Positions 1 to 6,186 of a stretch of 12,650 bases of DNA are shown here, in pieces. Origin of the DNA: Candidatus Njordarchaeota archaeon (lineage in GTDB: Archaea; Thermoproteota; JANJXX01; Panguiarchaeales; Panguiarchaeaceae); contig JAGSHR010000163.1 of NCBI GenBank assembly GCA_029855985.1, positions 1 through 12,650 on the forward strand. The letters are read 5' to 3'. The notes beneath the pieces are model-generated. The model was not told the DNA's origin. It worked only from the letters and a program-made list of their open reading frames with translations, and did not search any database. The position numbers and the translations under genes were made by a program. Positions within the stretch are counted from its first letter, which is position 1, and the number at the start of each line of letters is the position of its first letter.

Positions 1-78
1 AGAAAACGCCTCAGGCTCACCACCCCAAGGCAAAACAAAAAATTAAACAAAAGTAATTCAAAATAATACTTCAAATGA

Positions 79-87
79 TTTATAAAA
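79..87. promoter_or_regulatory. TATA-box candidate at left edge
   Basis: The bases TTTATAAAA form a good archaeal TATA element. Its core TTTATAAA is a palindrome, so direction cannot be read from it. On the plus strand it would start transcription near 110 and give the exporter gene a leader of about 100 bases, which is long. On the minus strand the preceding GGAAAG resembles a BRE, and the element could serve a gene leaving the window at the left edge. Bases 1-210 otherwise hold no gene I can support; 150-185 is a T-rich run. Confidence 0.35.
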
Positions 88-210
88 CTTTCCAATAAAA
101 AGTGTATGGTCTCAACGTGATGTGGATTTGTTTTATTTGCTTGTTTAGTTAAATTGGTTTTATTTTTTTGTTTTTCTTAGTGGTTTGTTTGTCATTTGGA
201 GGGGTAGTGG

Positions 211-849
211 ATGTTTTGGTTTATTTTGGAGGTTGTTCTTGTTAGTTCGTCTGGTGCGCTTTCGCCTGGTCCTTTGTCTACTTCTGCTATTTTTTTGGGG
301 CTTAAGAGGGGTTGGCGTAGTGGTTTTGGGGTTGCGTTGGGTCATAGTGTTGTTGAGTTTCCTTTGATTGTTGTTTTGGCTTTTGGTTTGTCGGCTTTGT
401 TTACTAATGGTTTGTTTGTGTTTCTTTTGGGTGTTGTTGGTGGGGGTTTTTTGGCTTTTCTTGGTTTTTTGATGGTTAGGGATGCTTGGGTTGGTGGTGA
501 TGGTGGTGGTTCTATTGTTAATGTTCACGATAATCCTGTTGTTGTTGGGGTTACTTTGACTGGCCTTAATCCGTATTTTATTTTGTGGTGGTTTTTGGTT
601 GGTGGTATTCTTATTTTTGATGCTTTGAGGCTTTTTGGTTTGTTTGGGGTTGTTGTTTTGTTTGTTTTTCATGTTTGGATGGATTATGCTTGGTTGGGTT
701 TGCTGGCTTATGCTGGTCATGTTGGAAAGAACATGTTGGATACGAGGGGTTATAGGGTGTTTTTGGGTGTGATTGGTGTTCTTTTTATACTTTATGCGGT
801 GAATTTGGTTTTGAGGGTTGGTTTTAATTTGAGTATTTTGCCTTTCTAG
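211..849 (+). CDS. LysE-family amino-acid/metabolite exporter
   Basis: This is a 212-residue integral membrane protein of the LysE/RhtB translocator superfamily, whose members export amino acids or related small metabolites; the substrate cannot be read here. It shows the family's N-terminal SPGP signature (residues 18-21) followed by glycine-rich helices, and an NPYFILWW segment (120-127) at the start of the fourth helix. About six membrane segments lie near 3-25, 39-62, 68-90, 111-133, 141-167 and 181-204. Length is normal for the family. ATG 211 is chosen because an in-frame TAG lies two codons upstream and GGAGGGG (about 198-204) is well placed before it. It precedes the SDR gene by 12 bases, so the two are probably co-transcribed. 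Codon use is extreme: by hand count only 6 of 212 sense codons end in A or C. The family is secure; the substrate is unknown. Confidence 0.87.
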   Translation: MFWFILEVVLVSSSGALSPGPLSTSAIFLGLKRGWRSGFGVALGHSVVEFPLIVVLAFGLSALFTNGLFVFLLGVVGGGFLAFLGFLMVRDAWVGGDGGGSIVNVHDNPVVVGVTLTGLNPYFILWWFLVGGILIFDALRLFGLFGVVVLFVFHVWMDYAWLGLLAYAGHVGKNMLDTRGYRVFLGVIGVLFILYAVNLVLRVGFNLSILPF

Positions 850-861
850 GGGGTTGGTGTA

Positions 862-1647
862 GTGATTGATCTTAAGGGGAAGGTTGCCCTGGTTACAGGT
901 TCTAGTAGGGGTATTGGTAGGGCTATAGCTATTGAGTTGGCCAGAAACGGGGCTTTTGTTTATGTTAATTATAGGAAAAGGGAGGAAGAAGCTCAAAAGA
1001 CTTTGAAGAGCATATTGGAGGTTGGTGGGAGCGGTGCAATAGTTAGGGCTGATGTTTCTGTTGAGAGTGATGTTGACTCCATGTTTGAGCAAATTCAGCG
1101 TGAATCGGGGAAACTGGATATATTGATTAATAATGCTGGTTGGGGGTATGCGGCGCCTTTTAGGAGTGTTGATGTTCGATTGTGGGATAGAACCATTAAT
1201 GTCAATTTGAGGTCGGTTTTCCTTGTTACTAGGAGGGCTTTGGAGTTAATGGATGAAAACGTGTATGGCAGGATTGTTAATATTTCTTCTATAGCGGGTG
1301 TTATGGGGTTTGCATTTTTAACTCCTTATAGTGCCGCTAAGGCTGGGATCATTGGTTTCACCAAAGCGTTGGCACAAGAACTGGCTAACACGGAGATAAC
1401 AGTTAATGCGATTGCTGCGGGTATTGTGAAAACGGACATGGGTAAGAGTCTATTTGATGTTCTCAATATTGGTGAGGGGGATTTCGCTGAGGCTTTTACT
1501 CTCACTGGAAAAGTTATTGAGCCTGAGGAAATTGCTAAAGTTGTTCTTTTCTTGGTTAGCGATGATGCTAGGAATATAACTGGGCAGGTTATCACTGTTG
1601 ATAGTGGTTTTTCGCTGTCAATGATAAAATTGCTTTTTAGGGATTAG
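862..1647 (+). CDS. SDR-family NAD(P)-dependent oxidoreductase, FabG-like
   Basis: A classical short-chain dehydrogenase/reductase of 261 residues, presumably cytosolic. The Rossmann cofactor motif TGSSRGIG is at 12-19 and the NNAG motif at 90-93. The catalytic tetrad can be read as Asn115, Ser143, Tyr156 and Lys160 (YSAAK). A TDM segment at 191-193 also matches FabG-type enzymes. The last ten or so residues (SLSMIKLLFRD) extend beyond the usual end. The family reduces or oxidises carbonyl/hydroxyl groups; 3-oxoacyl reductase is the nearest textbook name, but in an archaeon the substrate is open. The start is GTG 862, with AGGGGG (848-853) as ribosome-binding site just after the exporter's stop. 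It shares the T/G-ending codon preference of the exporter in weaker form (7 of the first 40 codons end in A or C), which supports the two genes being one unit. Confidence 0.9.
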   Translation: MIDLKGKVALVTGSSRGIGRAIAIELARNGAFVYVNYRKREEEAQKTLKSILEVGGSGAIVRADVSVESDVDSMFEQIQRESGKLDILINNAGWGYAAPFRSVDVRLWDRTINVNLRSVFLVTRRALELMDENVYGRIVNISSIAGVMGFAFLTPYSAAKAGIIGFTKALAQELANTEITVNAIAAGIVKTDMGKSLFDVLNIGEGDFAEAFTLTGKVIEPEEIAKVVLFLVSDDARNITGQVITVDSGFSLSMIKLLFRD

Positions 1648-1692
1648 CCACGTATTCTTTTTCTTTAAAAGCGTGTTAATTGTATTTTATTT

Positions 1693-1713
1693 CCTAGTGA
1701 GATACCAACTAGG
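1693..1713 (+). promoter_or_regulatory. Inverted repeat overlapping the RBS of the zipper gene
   Basis: A perfect 6-base inverted repeat, CCTAGT (1693-1698) and ACTAGG (1708-1713), with a 9-base loop lies just before the ATG at 1723. The right arm covers the first bases of the likely Shine-Dalgarno AGGTG (1711-1715, 7 bases before the ATG). In RNA it could close the ribosome-binding site; in DNA it could be an operator. A TATA-like CTTTAAAAG lies at about 1662-1670, which would start transcription near 1695, at the edge of the repeat. Confidence 0.4.
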
Positions 1714-1722
1714 TGTTTACCA

Positions 1723-1863
1723 ATGTCTGAAAGCGAACTTAGCAAGTTATCTGAATTATTAGAGAAGGTCGAAGAGTTAACAGAAGAGTTAATTGATCTA
1801 AGAGAGCGTGTTGAGGCTCTCGAAAACAAATTGAAGAAATTAGAAGAAAAGAAACTGGATTAA
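1723..1863 (+). CDS. Small leucine-zipper (coiled-coil) protein, 46 aa
   Basis: A 46-codon reading frame with ATG 1723, an AGGTG ribosome-binding site 7 bases upstream and a TAA stop. The protein is a nearly perfect parallel-type coiled coil: hydrophobic residues fall at L9, L12, V16, L19, L23, L26, V30, L33, L37 and L40, an unbroken 3-4 spacing over five heptads, with leucine at every d position (12, 19, 26, 33, 40). Surface positions are Glu and Lys. There is no basic DNA-binding region, signal peptide or membrane segment, so it is probably a cytosolic oligomerisation module or partner of another coiled coil. It runs tail-to-tail into the 406-residue membrane protein, sharing bases 1860-1863. 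I do not recognise a family. The heptad regularity, RBS and ordinary codon use argue that it is a real gene. Confidence 0.7.
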   Translation: MSESELSKLSELLEKVEELTEELIDLRERVEALENKLKKLEEKKLD

Positions 1864-3080
1864 AACTTTAGAAATTTATCGAGGAAATCCTTTGCCTCTT
1901 TTATGGTTTTTCTTATTTTTTCTATTGTTTCCTCGCTCTTCTCGACAGCCTTTTTAGTGACTTCTTGAAATGAATCAGCATAATTCTTTACAATCTCATC
2001 AATGATTTTTCTCCCTATGATCAGTCCAATCTCAAGGAATAGTTCCTTGGTTGTGATTTTGTCTCGCTCAGTGTATCTCTTTACTCTGCCGGTGACATAA
2101 AGGGCTACGACTGCGATTATCACTGCGAGGAATGCACCAACTATGTTTATTTTCCACCAAATCGTTTCGATGCTTGTTGTGTAACTCTGTGTTCGTGTTA
2201 GGAATCCTAAGAATATCATAATGGTTCCGAAGACCGCGAGGGTTGCTGCGGGAACGTAGGGTGCCCTTACTTCGCTTGTTGTTGTCATAGCGATATCTCT
2301 TATTCTGCCTTGCATCATGAACATTACGCCGATAATTGTTAAGAAACCGTTGATTACGGCGCCTTGAACGAAGTTTCCATTGCTTGCATATGCTATCACT
2401 ATGTATACTAGGAGGAAGCTATATATCGCGAATGAGTTTCTCAGTATTCTCCCTTTATTTCTAAATAGTCCGTAAATTATGATGAGAACCATTAAACCTG
2501 GTGTCAATGTGAACGCTAAGTCTATTAAATTGAACGTCAAATAGAAGTATTGGTAGAGGGGAAATATCACGCTAATCGCTAATGCTATTTGGGGTAATGG
2601 TGTAAAGAATATTCTTTTCCTATCACTCCCCCACAATATAAATTGACCTGCTGTTGAGGCGAAGAAATCAGCTATTTCGAAGATTAAATAGGATAGGCTG
2701 AAGATAACCCAAAACAGCAATAGTGCTATCGTTAGGTAATATTTTTCCTCGAGTGTTATCTGTATTGACGTGTAGCCTGTTGGTGTTGGAATAACGTTGA
2801 AGTAGATCAGTATCAGTGAGGTGGCGAATAATACCACGATTATTGAGCTTGTTTTTGCGGATAGTTTTTTCTTGCTAGCGAGTATACCTGCTGCGATTAG
2901 TATTATGGCTTGCACAAATACTATGTCAAAGTTGATTAACTGGTAGTGTAATAGGAGGGCTGTTGCTATCAAATAGATTGTTAAGGGTAATAATTCTTTT
3001 TTGAAGAAAAAGAAGAATCCTCCCAGAATGTATGTTTTTATGTAGTTCCATACTAGTTTCTCGAAGTTTGATGCTGTCAA
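1860..3080 (-). CDS. Polytopic membrane protein of unknown function
   Basis: A 406-residue protein I do not recognise. About ten hydrophobic segments lie near 30-47, 53-68, 79-97, 114-138, 164-182, 187-204, 216-231, 237-255, 276-293 and 310-330. They are followed by a cytosolic-looking helical tail (about 345-404) rich in Lys/Glu with hydrophobic spacing, likely amphipathic or coiled-coil. The N-terminus carries a run of five phenylalanines (22-26). The start must be TTG (3078-3080): an in-frame TAA precedes it directly, and AGGTG sits 6 bases upstream of the TTG. No transporter, protease or enzyme motif is evident, and I can offer no substrate. It lies 99 bases downstream of the enolase-superfamily gene on the same strand, with its own TATA candidate, so it may be a separate transcript. 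Codons mostly end in A or C, the reverse of the neighbouring exporter. Confidence 0.8.
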   Translation of the reverse strand: MTASNFEKLVWNYIKTYILGGFFFFFKKELLPLTIYLIATALLLHYQLINFDIVFVQAIILIAAGILASKKKLSAKTSSIIVVLFATSLILIYFNVIPTPTGYTSIQITLEEKYYLTIALLLFWVIFSLSYLIFEIADFFASTAGQFILWGSDRKRIFFTPLPQIALAISVIFPLYQYFYLTFNLIDLAFTLTPGLMVLIIIYGLFRNKGRILRNSFAIYSFLLVYIVIAYASNGNFVQGAVINGFLTIIGVMFMMQGRIRDIAMTTTSEVRAPYVPAATLAVFGTIMIFLGFLTRTQSYTTSIETIWWKINIVGAFLAVIIAVVALYVTGRVKRYTERDKITTKELFLEIGLIIGRKIIDEIVKNYADSFQEVTKKAVEKSEETIEKIRKTIKEAKDFLDKFLKF

Positions 3081-3150
3081 TTACGGCACCTGTATGAAAT
3101 ACAATTTTCTGAATAAAATCTTCAATACAATATAGTTTAGGTATAGCATG

Positions 3151-3160
3151 ATATAAAAAT
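3151..3160 (-). promoter_or_regulatory. TATA-box/T-tract between enolase-family gene and membrane protein
   Basis: On the minus strand this reads ATTTTTATAT. It can act as a TATA element with transcription starting near 3127, giving the membrane-protein gene a leader of about 45 bases. The T5 run 20 bases after the stop of the upstream gene could equally help terminate that transcript. Confidence 0.35.
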
Positions 3161-3179
3161 TATAGTGCAATGAAGAAGG

Positions 3180-4304
3180 TCACTTCAAAACGAGTTCTCT
3201 AATCTTTATCTTATCGATCTCGTCCTCAAGCACTTCAACGCCTATACCTGGTTTCTCGGGAACTCTAATTTTCCCATCATTTGACAGCTTGAATTCAGGT
3301 TCGACAATATCCCTATCCCAATACCTTGAACTTGCAGATACATCACTGGGATAGTTTATTCCAGGTAATGAAGCTAGAGCAACTAAGAAACTTCGGCCAA
3401 TCCCTGTTTCTAGCATCCCCCCAATCCAAAGTCCCATATTATTTTTCACACCTAAATCGTGTATCTGTTTCGCCACATAGACTCCGCCAACTCGACCCGG
3501 TTTAATGTTTATTATTTTTCCACTTCTCAGTTTGACGGCAGCCTTTGCGGAGTGTATACTGGTGATGCTTTCGTCGAGGCATATTGGGGTTTCGAGTATT
3601 CCTTGTAGTTGCGCGTGATCTACGAGATCCTCGTAATGAAATGGTTGCTCTATCATTAGGAGATTAAAATCATCTAGTTTTTTCAGTGTCTCCAAGTGTT
3701 CCATTGTGTAAGCGGCATTTGCATCTACTTGAAGTTTTATGTCACCAAAAGTTTCCCTTATAGCTTTAAGGGGTTCCACATCCCATCCTGGCTTAATTTT
3801 TATTTTTACCCTCTTGTATCCTTCGTTTAGATACCCTTCAATCGATTCTATTAGTTCATCAATAGTCTTCTTTATTCCAACGCTGACACCAACTTCAACT
3901 TCATTCTTCACCCCGCCGACTAGTTCCTTGAGTGATTTTCCCACGGTTTTACCGTATGCGTCAAGTATAGCGCCCTCTAAAGCGTATTTAGCCATGTTGT
4001 GGCCTCTTATGGGATTGAATAGTTCAAATGTAGTGAGCGGTTCAATGATATCCCTTTTTAATATGAGTTTTGAGAGGAAGTCCCTCAACGTTATCCAAAC
4101 AGTTTCATAGGTTTCATATGAGAACCAAGGTCCATTTCCAGCTACGCTTTCACCCCAACCTATTACATTATCATCGGTTTTCACTCTCACCAACACGATT
4201 TTTCTCTTTTTTGTTGGGCCGAAACTGGTAGTGAAAGTCTCCTTCAGTTCTTTCTCGATTAATATTAATTTTATTTCATTGATCTTCAAAGTAATTCCCA
4301 CCAT
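3180..4304 (-). CDS. Enolase-superfamily N-succinylamino acid racemase / o-succinylbenzoate synthase
   Basis: A 374-residue enzyme of the muconate-lactonizing subgroup, NSAR/OSBS subfamily. The capping domain opens with the TSFG loop (26-29). The barrel carries Lys167 and Lys169 (KIK, before KPGWD), the metal ligands Asp194 (DANAAY), Glu219 (IEQP) and Asp244 (LDES), and the second acid/base Lys268 in NIKPGR. The Arg three residues after that lysine (271), reported as important for racemase activity in this subfamily, is present. GGMLETGIGR (295-304) is also typical. The reaction is either racemisation of N-succinylamino acids or dehydration to o-succinylbenzoate for menaquinone. The adjacent GNAT gene favours the racemase. 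ATG 4304 has no clear ribosome-binding site. TTG 4289 would give the usual MKI N-terminus, has GGTG 9 bases upstream and overlaps the GNAT stop as TTGA, so it may be the true start. Confidence 0.9.
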   Translation of the reverse strand: MVGITLKINEIKLILIEKELKETFTTSFGPTKKRKIVLVRVKTDDNVIGWGESVAGNGPWFSYETYETVWITLRDFLSKLILKRDIIEPLTTFELFNPIRGHNMAKYALEGAILDAYGKTVGKSLKELVGGVKNEVEVGVSVGIKKTIDELIESIEGYLNEGYKRVKIKIKPGWDVEPLKAIRETFGDIKLQVDANAAYTMEHLETLKKLDDFNLLMIEQPFHYEDLVDHAQLQGILETPICLDESITSIHSAKAAVKLRSGKIINIKPGRVGGVYVAKQIHDLGVKNNMGLWIGGMLETGIGRSFLVALASLPGINYPSDVSASSRYWDRDIVEPEFKLSNDGKIRVPEKPGIGVEVLEDEIDKIKIRELVLK

Positions 4305-5173
4305 TTTTCATTGAGTATCTTTTGTTTCTTTTCTTTTAGAAGTATGTAAAATGTCCTCTTAACTTTGTTGTCATTTAGGGTGAGTAAATCTACCGCAATG
4401 TATCCCTTCTTGAAGTAGTTTTGAAAGATCTCTCTCGTTTTTAGCCTCCAATCAACCGCCACACTTAGATCTCTTTTTTTAACTTCTTCAATGTCTGTCG
4501 GTATTTCAACTATAACGATTTTGTCGGCTAATTCCAAATTTATGTCTTTAATCACAGGTATGCCCGTTTTAAACTCAACAGTGTTAGCTATGTTATCCAT
4601 GTAATCTCCCAAGTTGAATGTTACTTTCTCACTTTTTTCTATCTTCCTTTTCACGTGGTTTGAGTTTACCCACCATTCAACGTAGAACCTATCTGATTCA
4701 ATTCCGTAGTTTAATTTATCTCGCATTACGCCATACAGGTTAATGTGATAGGTATTATTTATCACGCCTAGTTTTGAGAAGTTTAAATGAGCGTTCCTAG
4801 CGAGAAGTGGGTCAAACGTCCATCTTATCAAGTTAATTCCTCTATTTATAGCCCATTCCCTCTGCTTTAGTTTCAGGAGAAAGCCAATACCTTGACCCCA
4901 ATACTTCCTTTTAACACCAAGTTGGTGACTGTGCAGATAGGTTTCCCCATTACCTACCATGCCAAGAAAACCCAAAACGAATCCGATCGCTTCATTTTGC
5001 ATGTAGGCGACCAGAACACATCCGCCTGCTTCATGTATAGCTATTATTATTCTGTATGGGACAACATCTATATCATTCATTCCCCAAGCATCTTTTTGTA
5101 TCTCTTCAATTACCTTAAATTCATCGGCGTTAGAAGGCTCTCTTATTTCAAGTTCATGTTTCAGTTTTATCAC
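4286..5173 (-). CDS. GNAT-family N-acyltransferase, COG3375-like (candidate amino-acid N-succinyltransferase)
   Basis: A 295-residue protein whose first 170 residues match the COG3375 branch of GNAT acyltransferases as I know it. Visible are the early AWG (29-31) followed by VVPY (37-40), LHSHQLGV (80-87), the acyl-CoA loop around KYWGQGIG (90-97), WTFDPL (118-123) with RNAHLN (126-131), and SDRFYVEWW (160-168). Residues 175-295 form an extra C-terminal part. In bacteria, members next to NSAR genes succinylate D-amino acids with succinyl-CoA; the same role is inferred here. The start is GTG 5171-5173, because an in-frame TGA lies two codons upstream and AGGA sits 8 bases before it. Its end overlaps the NSAR gene, showing translational coupling. 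The hydrolase that would remove the succinyl group is not in this window. Confidence 0.87.
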   Translation of the reverse strand: MIKLKHELEIREPSNADEFKVIEEIQKDAWGMNDIDVVPYRIIIAIHEAGGCVLVAYMQNEAIGFVLGFLGMVGNGETYLHSHQLGVKRKYWGQGIGFLLKLKQREWAINRGINLIRWTFDPLLARNAHLNFSKLGVINNTYHINLYGVMRDKLNYGIESDRFYVEWWVNSNHVKRKIEKSEKVTFNLGDYMDNIANTVEFKTGIPVIKDINLELADKIVIVEIPTDIEEVKKRDLSVAVDWRLKTREIFQNYFKKGYIAVDLLTLNDNKVKRTFYILLKEKKQKILNEKWWELL

Positions 5174-5232
5174 CTGTCATTTCCTAGGTGTATTGTTCCA
5201 CGTATATAGCTTTGAATCACTGTATATGTGAA

Positions 5233-5312
5233 TTAGGTTAATATTAAATATGATACTATGTTAGGTTATAGTTTCGGCTACCTTCAATGGTCAAAACATA
5301 TGCAAATAAAAT
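5233..5312. promoter_or_regulatory. Divergent promoter region between the GNAT gene and ribB
   Basis: The near-palindrome ATATTAAATAT (5241-5251) can serve as a TATA box for the leftward GNAT gene, with a start near 5220 and a leader of about 47 bases. For ribB, AAATAAAAT (about 5304-5312) is a candidate with a short leader. Two copies of TTAGGTTA (5233-5240 and 5261-5268) flank the AT core, and an inverted repeat ACTAT-N8-ATAGT lies at 5255-5272. These look like possible operator sites. In archaea ribB is known to be controlled by the kinase/regulator RbkR, but I cannot match its motif with confidence. Confidence 0.4.
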
Positions 5313-5354
5313 TTTCGCTAATGAAATTGGGGATAACAACGGAAAGTGATCGAA

Positions 5355-6044
5355 ATGTCAATAGAGGAGGCGGTTAAAAGTTTAAAGGAAGGTAAACCTG
5401 TTTTAGTTCACGATAGCGACAAGAGAGAGAATGAAGTCGACATATTCGTCAGAGCAAGTAGCATAACTCCCGAGCTAGTTAGACTTATGAGAAAAGATGG
5501 TGGGGGTCTTCTATGCGTAGCTATTCATCCCGAAATTGCGGATGCAATAGGATTGCCCTTCATGGAGGATCTGCTAAGGAATAGTGGGATACCCCTATTA
5601 AGGGAAATGGTTCCCGATAGGTTACCCTATGATAAGCGATCGTCTTTTTCCATAACAGTCAATCATAAGAAAACGAGGACAGGTATAACAGATAATGATC
5701 GTGCTTTAACAGTAGGGTATCTAGGGGAAATATGTGGGAAATTCTGGGATGACCATAATTTTGATATAAAAAGTGATTTTGTAAGGAACTTTAGAGCCCC
5801 AGGACACGTTCACTTACTGAGAGGTGCGAGTAAACTTTTGTCAGAACGTGAAGGACACACTGAATTAGCTTTGGCTTTAGCCCTTCTAGCGGGCATAGAA
5901 CCATGTGTCGCACTAATAGAGATGCTTGGAGACGATGGGAAGGCATTACCAGTTGAAGAAGCCAAGAGATATGCTAAGGAGAAAGGATTAGTTATTATTG
6001 AAGGTTCCGAAATTAAGAGGGCTTTTTTTGAGAGGTATGGTTAG
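5355..6044 (+). CDS. ribB: 3,4-dihydroxy-2-butanone 4-phosphate synthase
   Basis: A monofunctional DHBP synthase of 229 residues. It converts ribulose 5-phosphate to formate plus the four-carbon unit used by lumazine synthase in riboflavin (FMN/FAD) synthesis; cytosolic and Mg-dependent. Motifs: the acidic loop RENEVD (24-29), TGITDNDRA (109-117), PGHVHLLR (149-156) and the metal-binding REGHTE (165-170). The acidic loop reads NEVD where bacterial enzymes have NEGD; archaeal members also vary here. No GTP cyclohydrolase II domain is fused. I prefer ATG 5355 because GTGATC (5346-5351), complementary to the 16S 3' end, lies directly upstream. GTG 5346, three codons earlier, is the alternative. 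It is divergent from the GNAT gene and convergent with nuoN, so it is probably transcribed alone. No other riboflavin gene is visible. Confidence 0.95.
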   Translation: MSIEEAVKSLKEGKPVLVHDSDKRENEVDIFVRASSITPELVRLMRKDGGGLLCVAIHPEIADAIGLPFMEDLLRNSGIPLLREMVPDRLPYDKRSSFSITVNHKKTRTGITDNDRALTVGYLGEICGKFWDDHNFDIKSDFVRNFRAPGHVHLLRGASKLLSEREGHTELALALALLAGIEPCVALIEMLGDDGKALPVEEAKRYAKEKGLVIIEGSEIKRAFFERYG

Positions 6045-6050
6045 TTTTTT
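6045..6050 (+). terminator. T-tract directly after ribB
   Basis: Six T residues follow the ribB TAG stop at once, and a second T5 tract occurs at 6102-6106. Archaeal RNA polymerase stops at such T-runs without needing a hairpin. No gene lies in the convergent gap 6045-6186. Confidence 0.4.
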
Positions 6051-6134
6051 CAATGGTCGAATAAAACGAGAACAAGTATTGTATGTAACTATACTGTACT
6101 GTTTTTATTTACTTTCCTCACGCTTTAACGAGAG

Positions 6135-6174
6135 AAAAAATTCTTGTTGTAAATTGTGAAGTGTGGTAAAAAAA
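6135..6174 (-). terminator. T-tracts after nuoN
   Basis: Read on the minus strand, T7 (6174-6168) and T6 (6140-6135) follow the nuoN stop by 12 and 46 bases. Together they make a plausible archaeal terminator for the nuoM-nuoN transcript, facing the ribB terminator in the same gap. Confidence 0.45.
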
Positions 6175-6186
6175 TTGTTAATTAAT

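Noticed and set aside
1..23. A possible divergent gene start, GTG at 23 or 20 on the minus strand, leaving the left edge.
   Set aside because: Only about seven codons are visible and the G-rich stretch before it is too close to be a normal RBS. The palindromic TATA at 79-87 would fit, but this cannot be supported from 23 bases.
160..1092. A 310-codon open frame on the minus strand opposite the exporter and SDR genes.
   Set aside because: Its Asn/Thr/Lys/Pro-rich translation is low-complexity. It stays open because the exporter's coding strand has hardly any A at third positions, so antisense stops (TTA, CTA, TCA on the plus strand) cannot arise. The plus-strand genes have clear families and RBSs.
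5283..6058. A 10-base direct repeat TTCAATGGTC flanking ribB (5283-5292 and 6049-6058), like a target-site duplication.
   Set aside because: Ten-base matches arise by chance in a window this size, there is no transposase or terminal inverted repeat, and ribB looks native.
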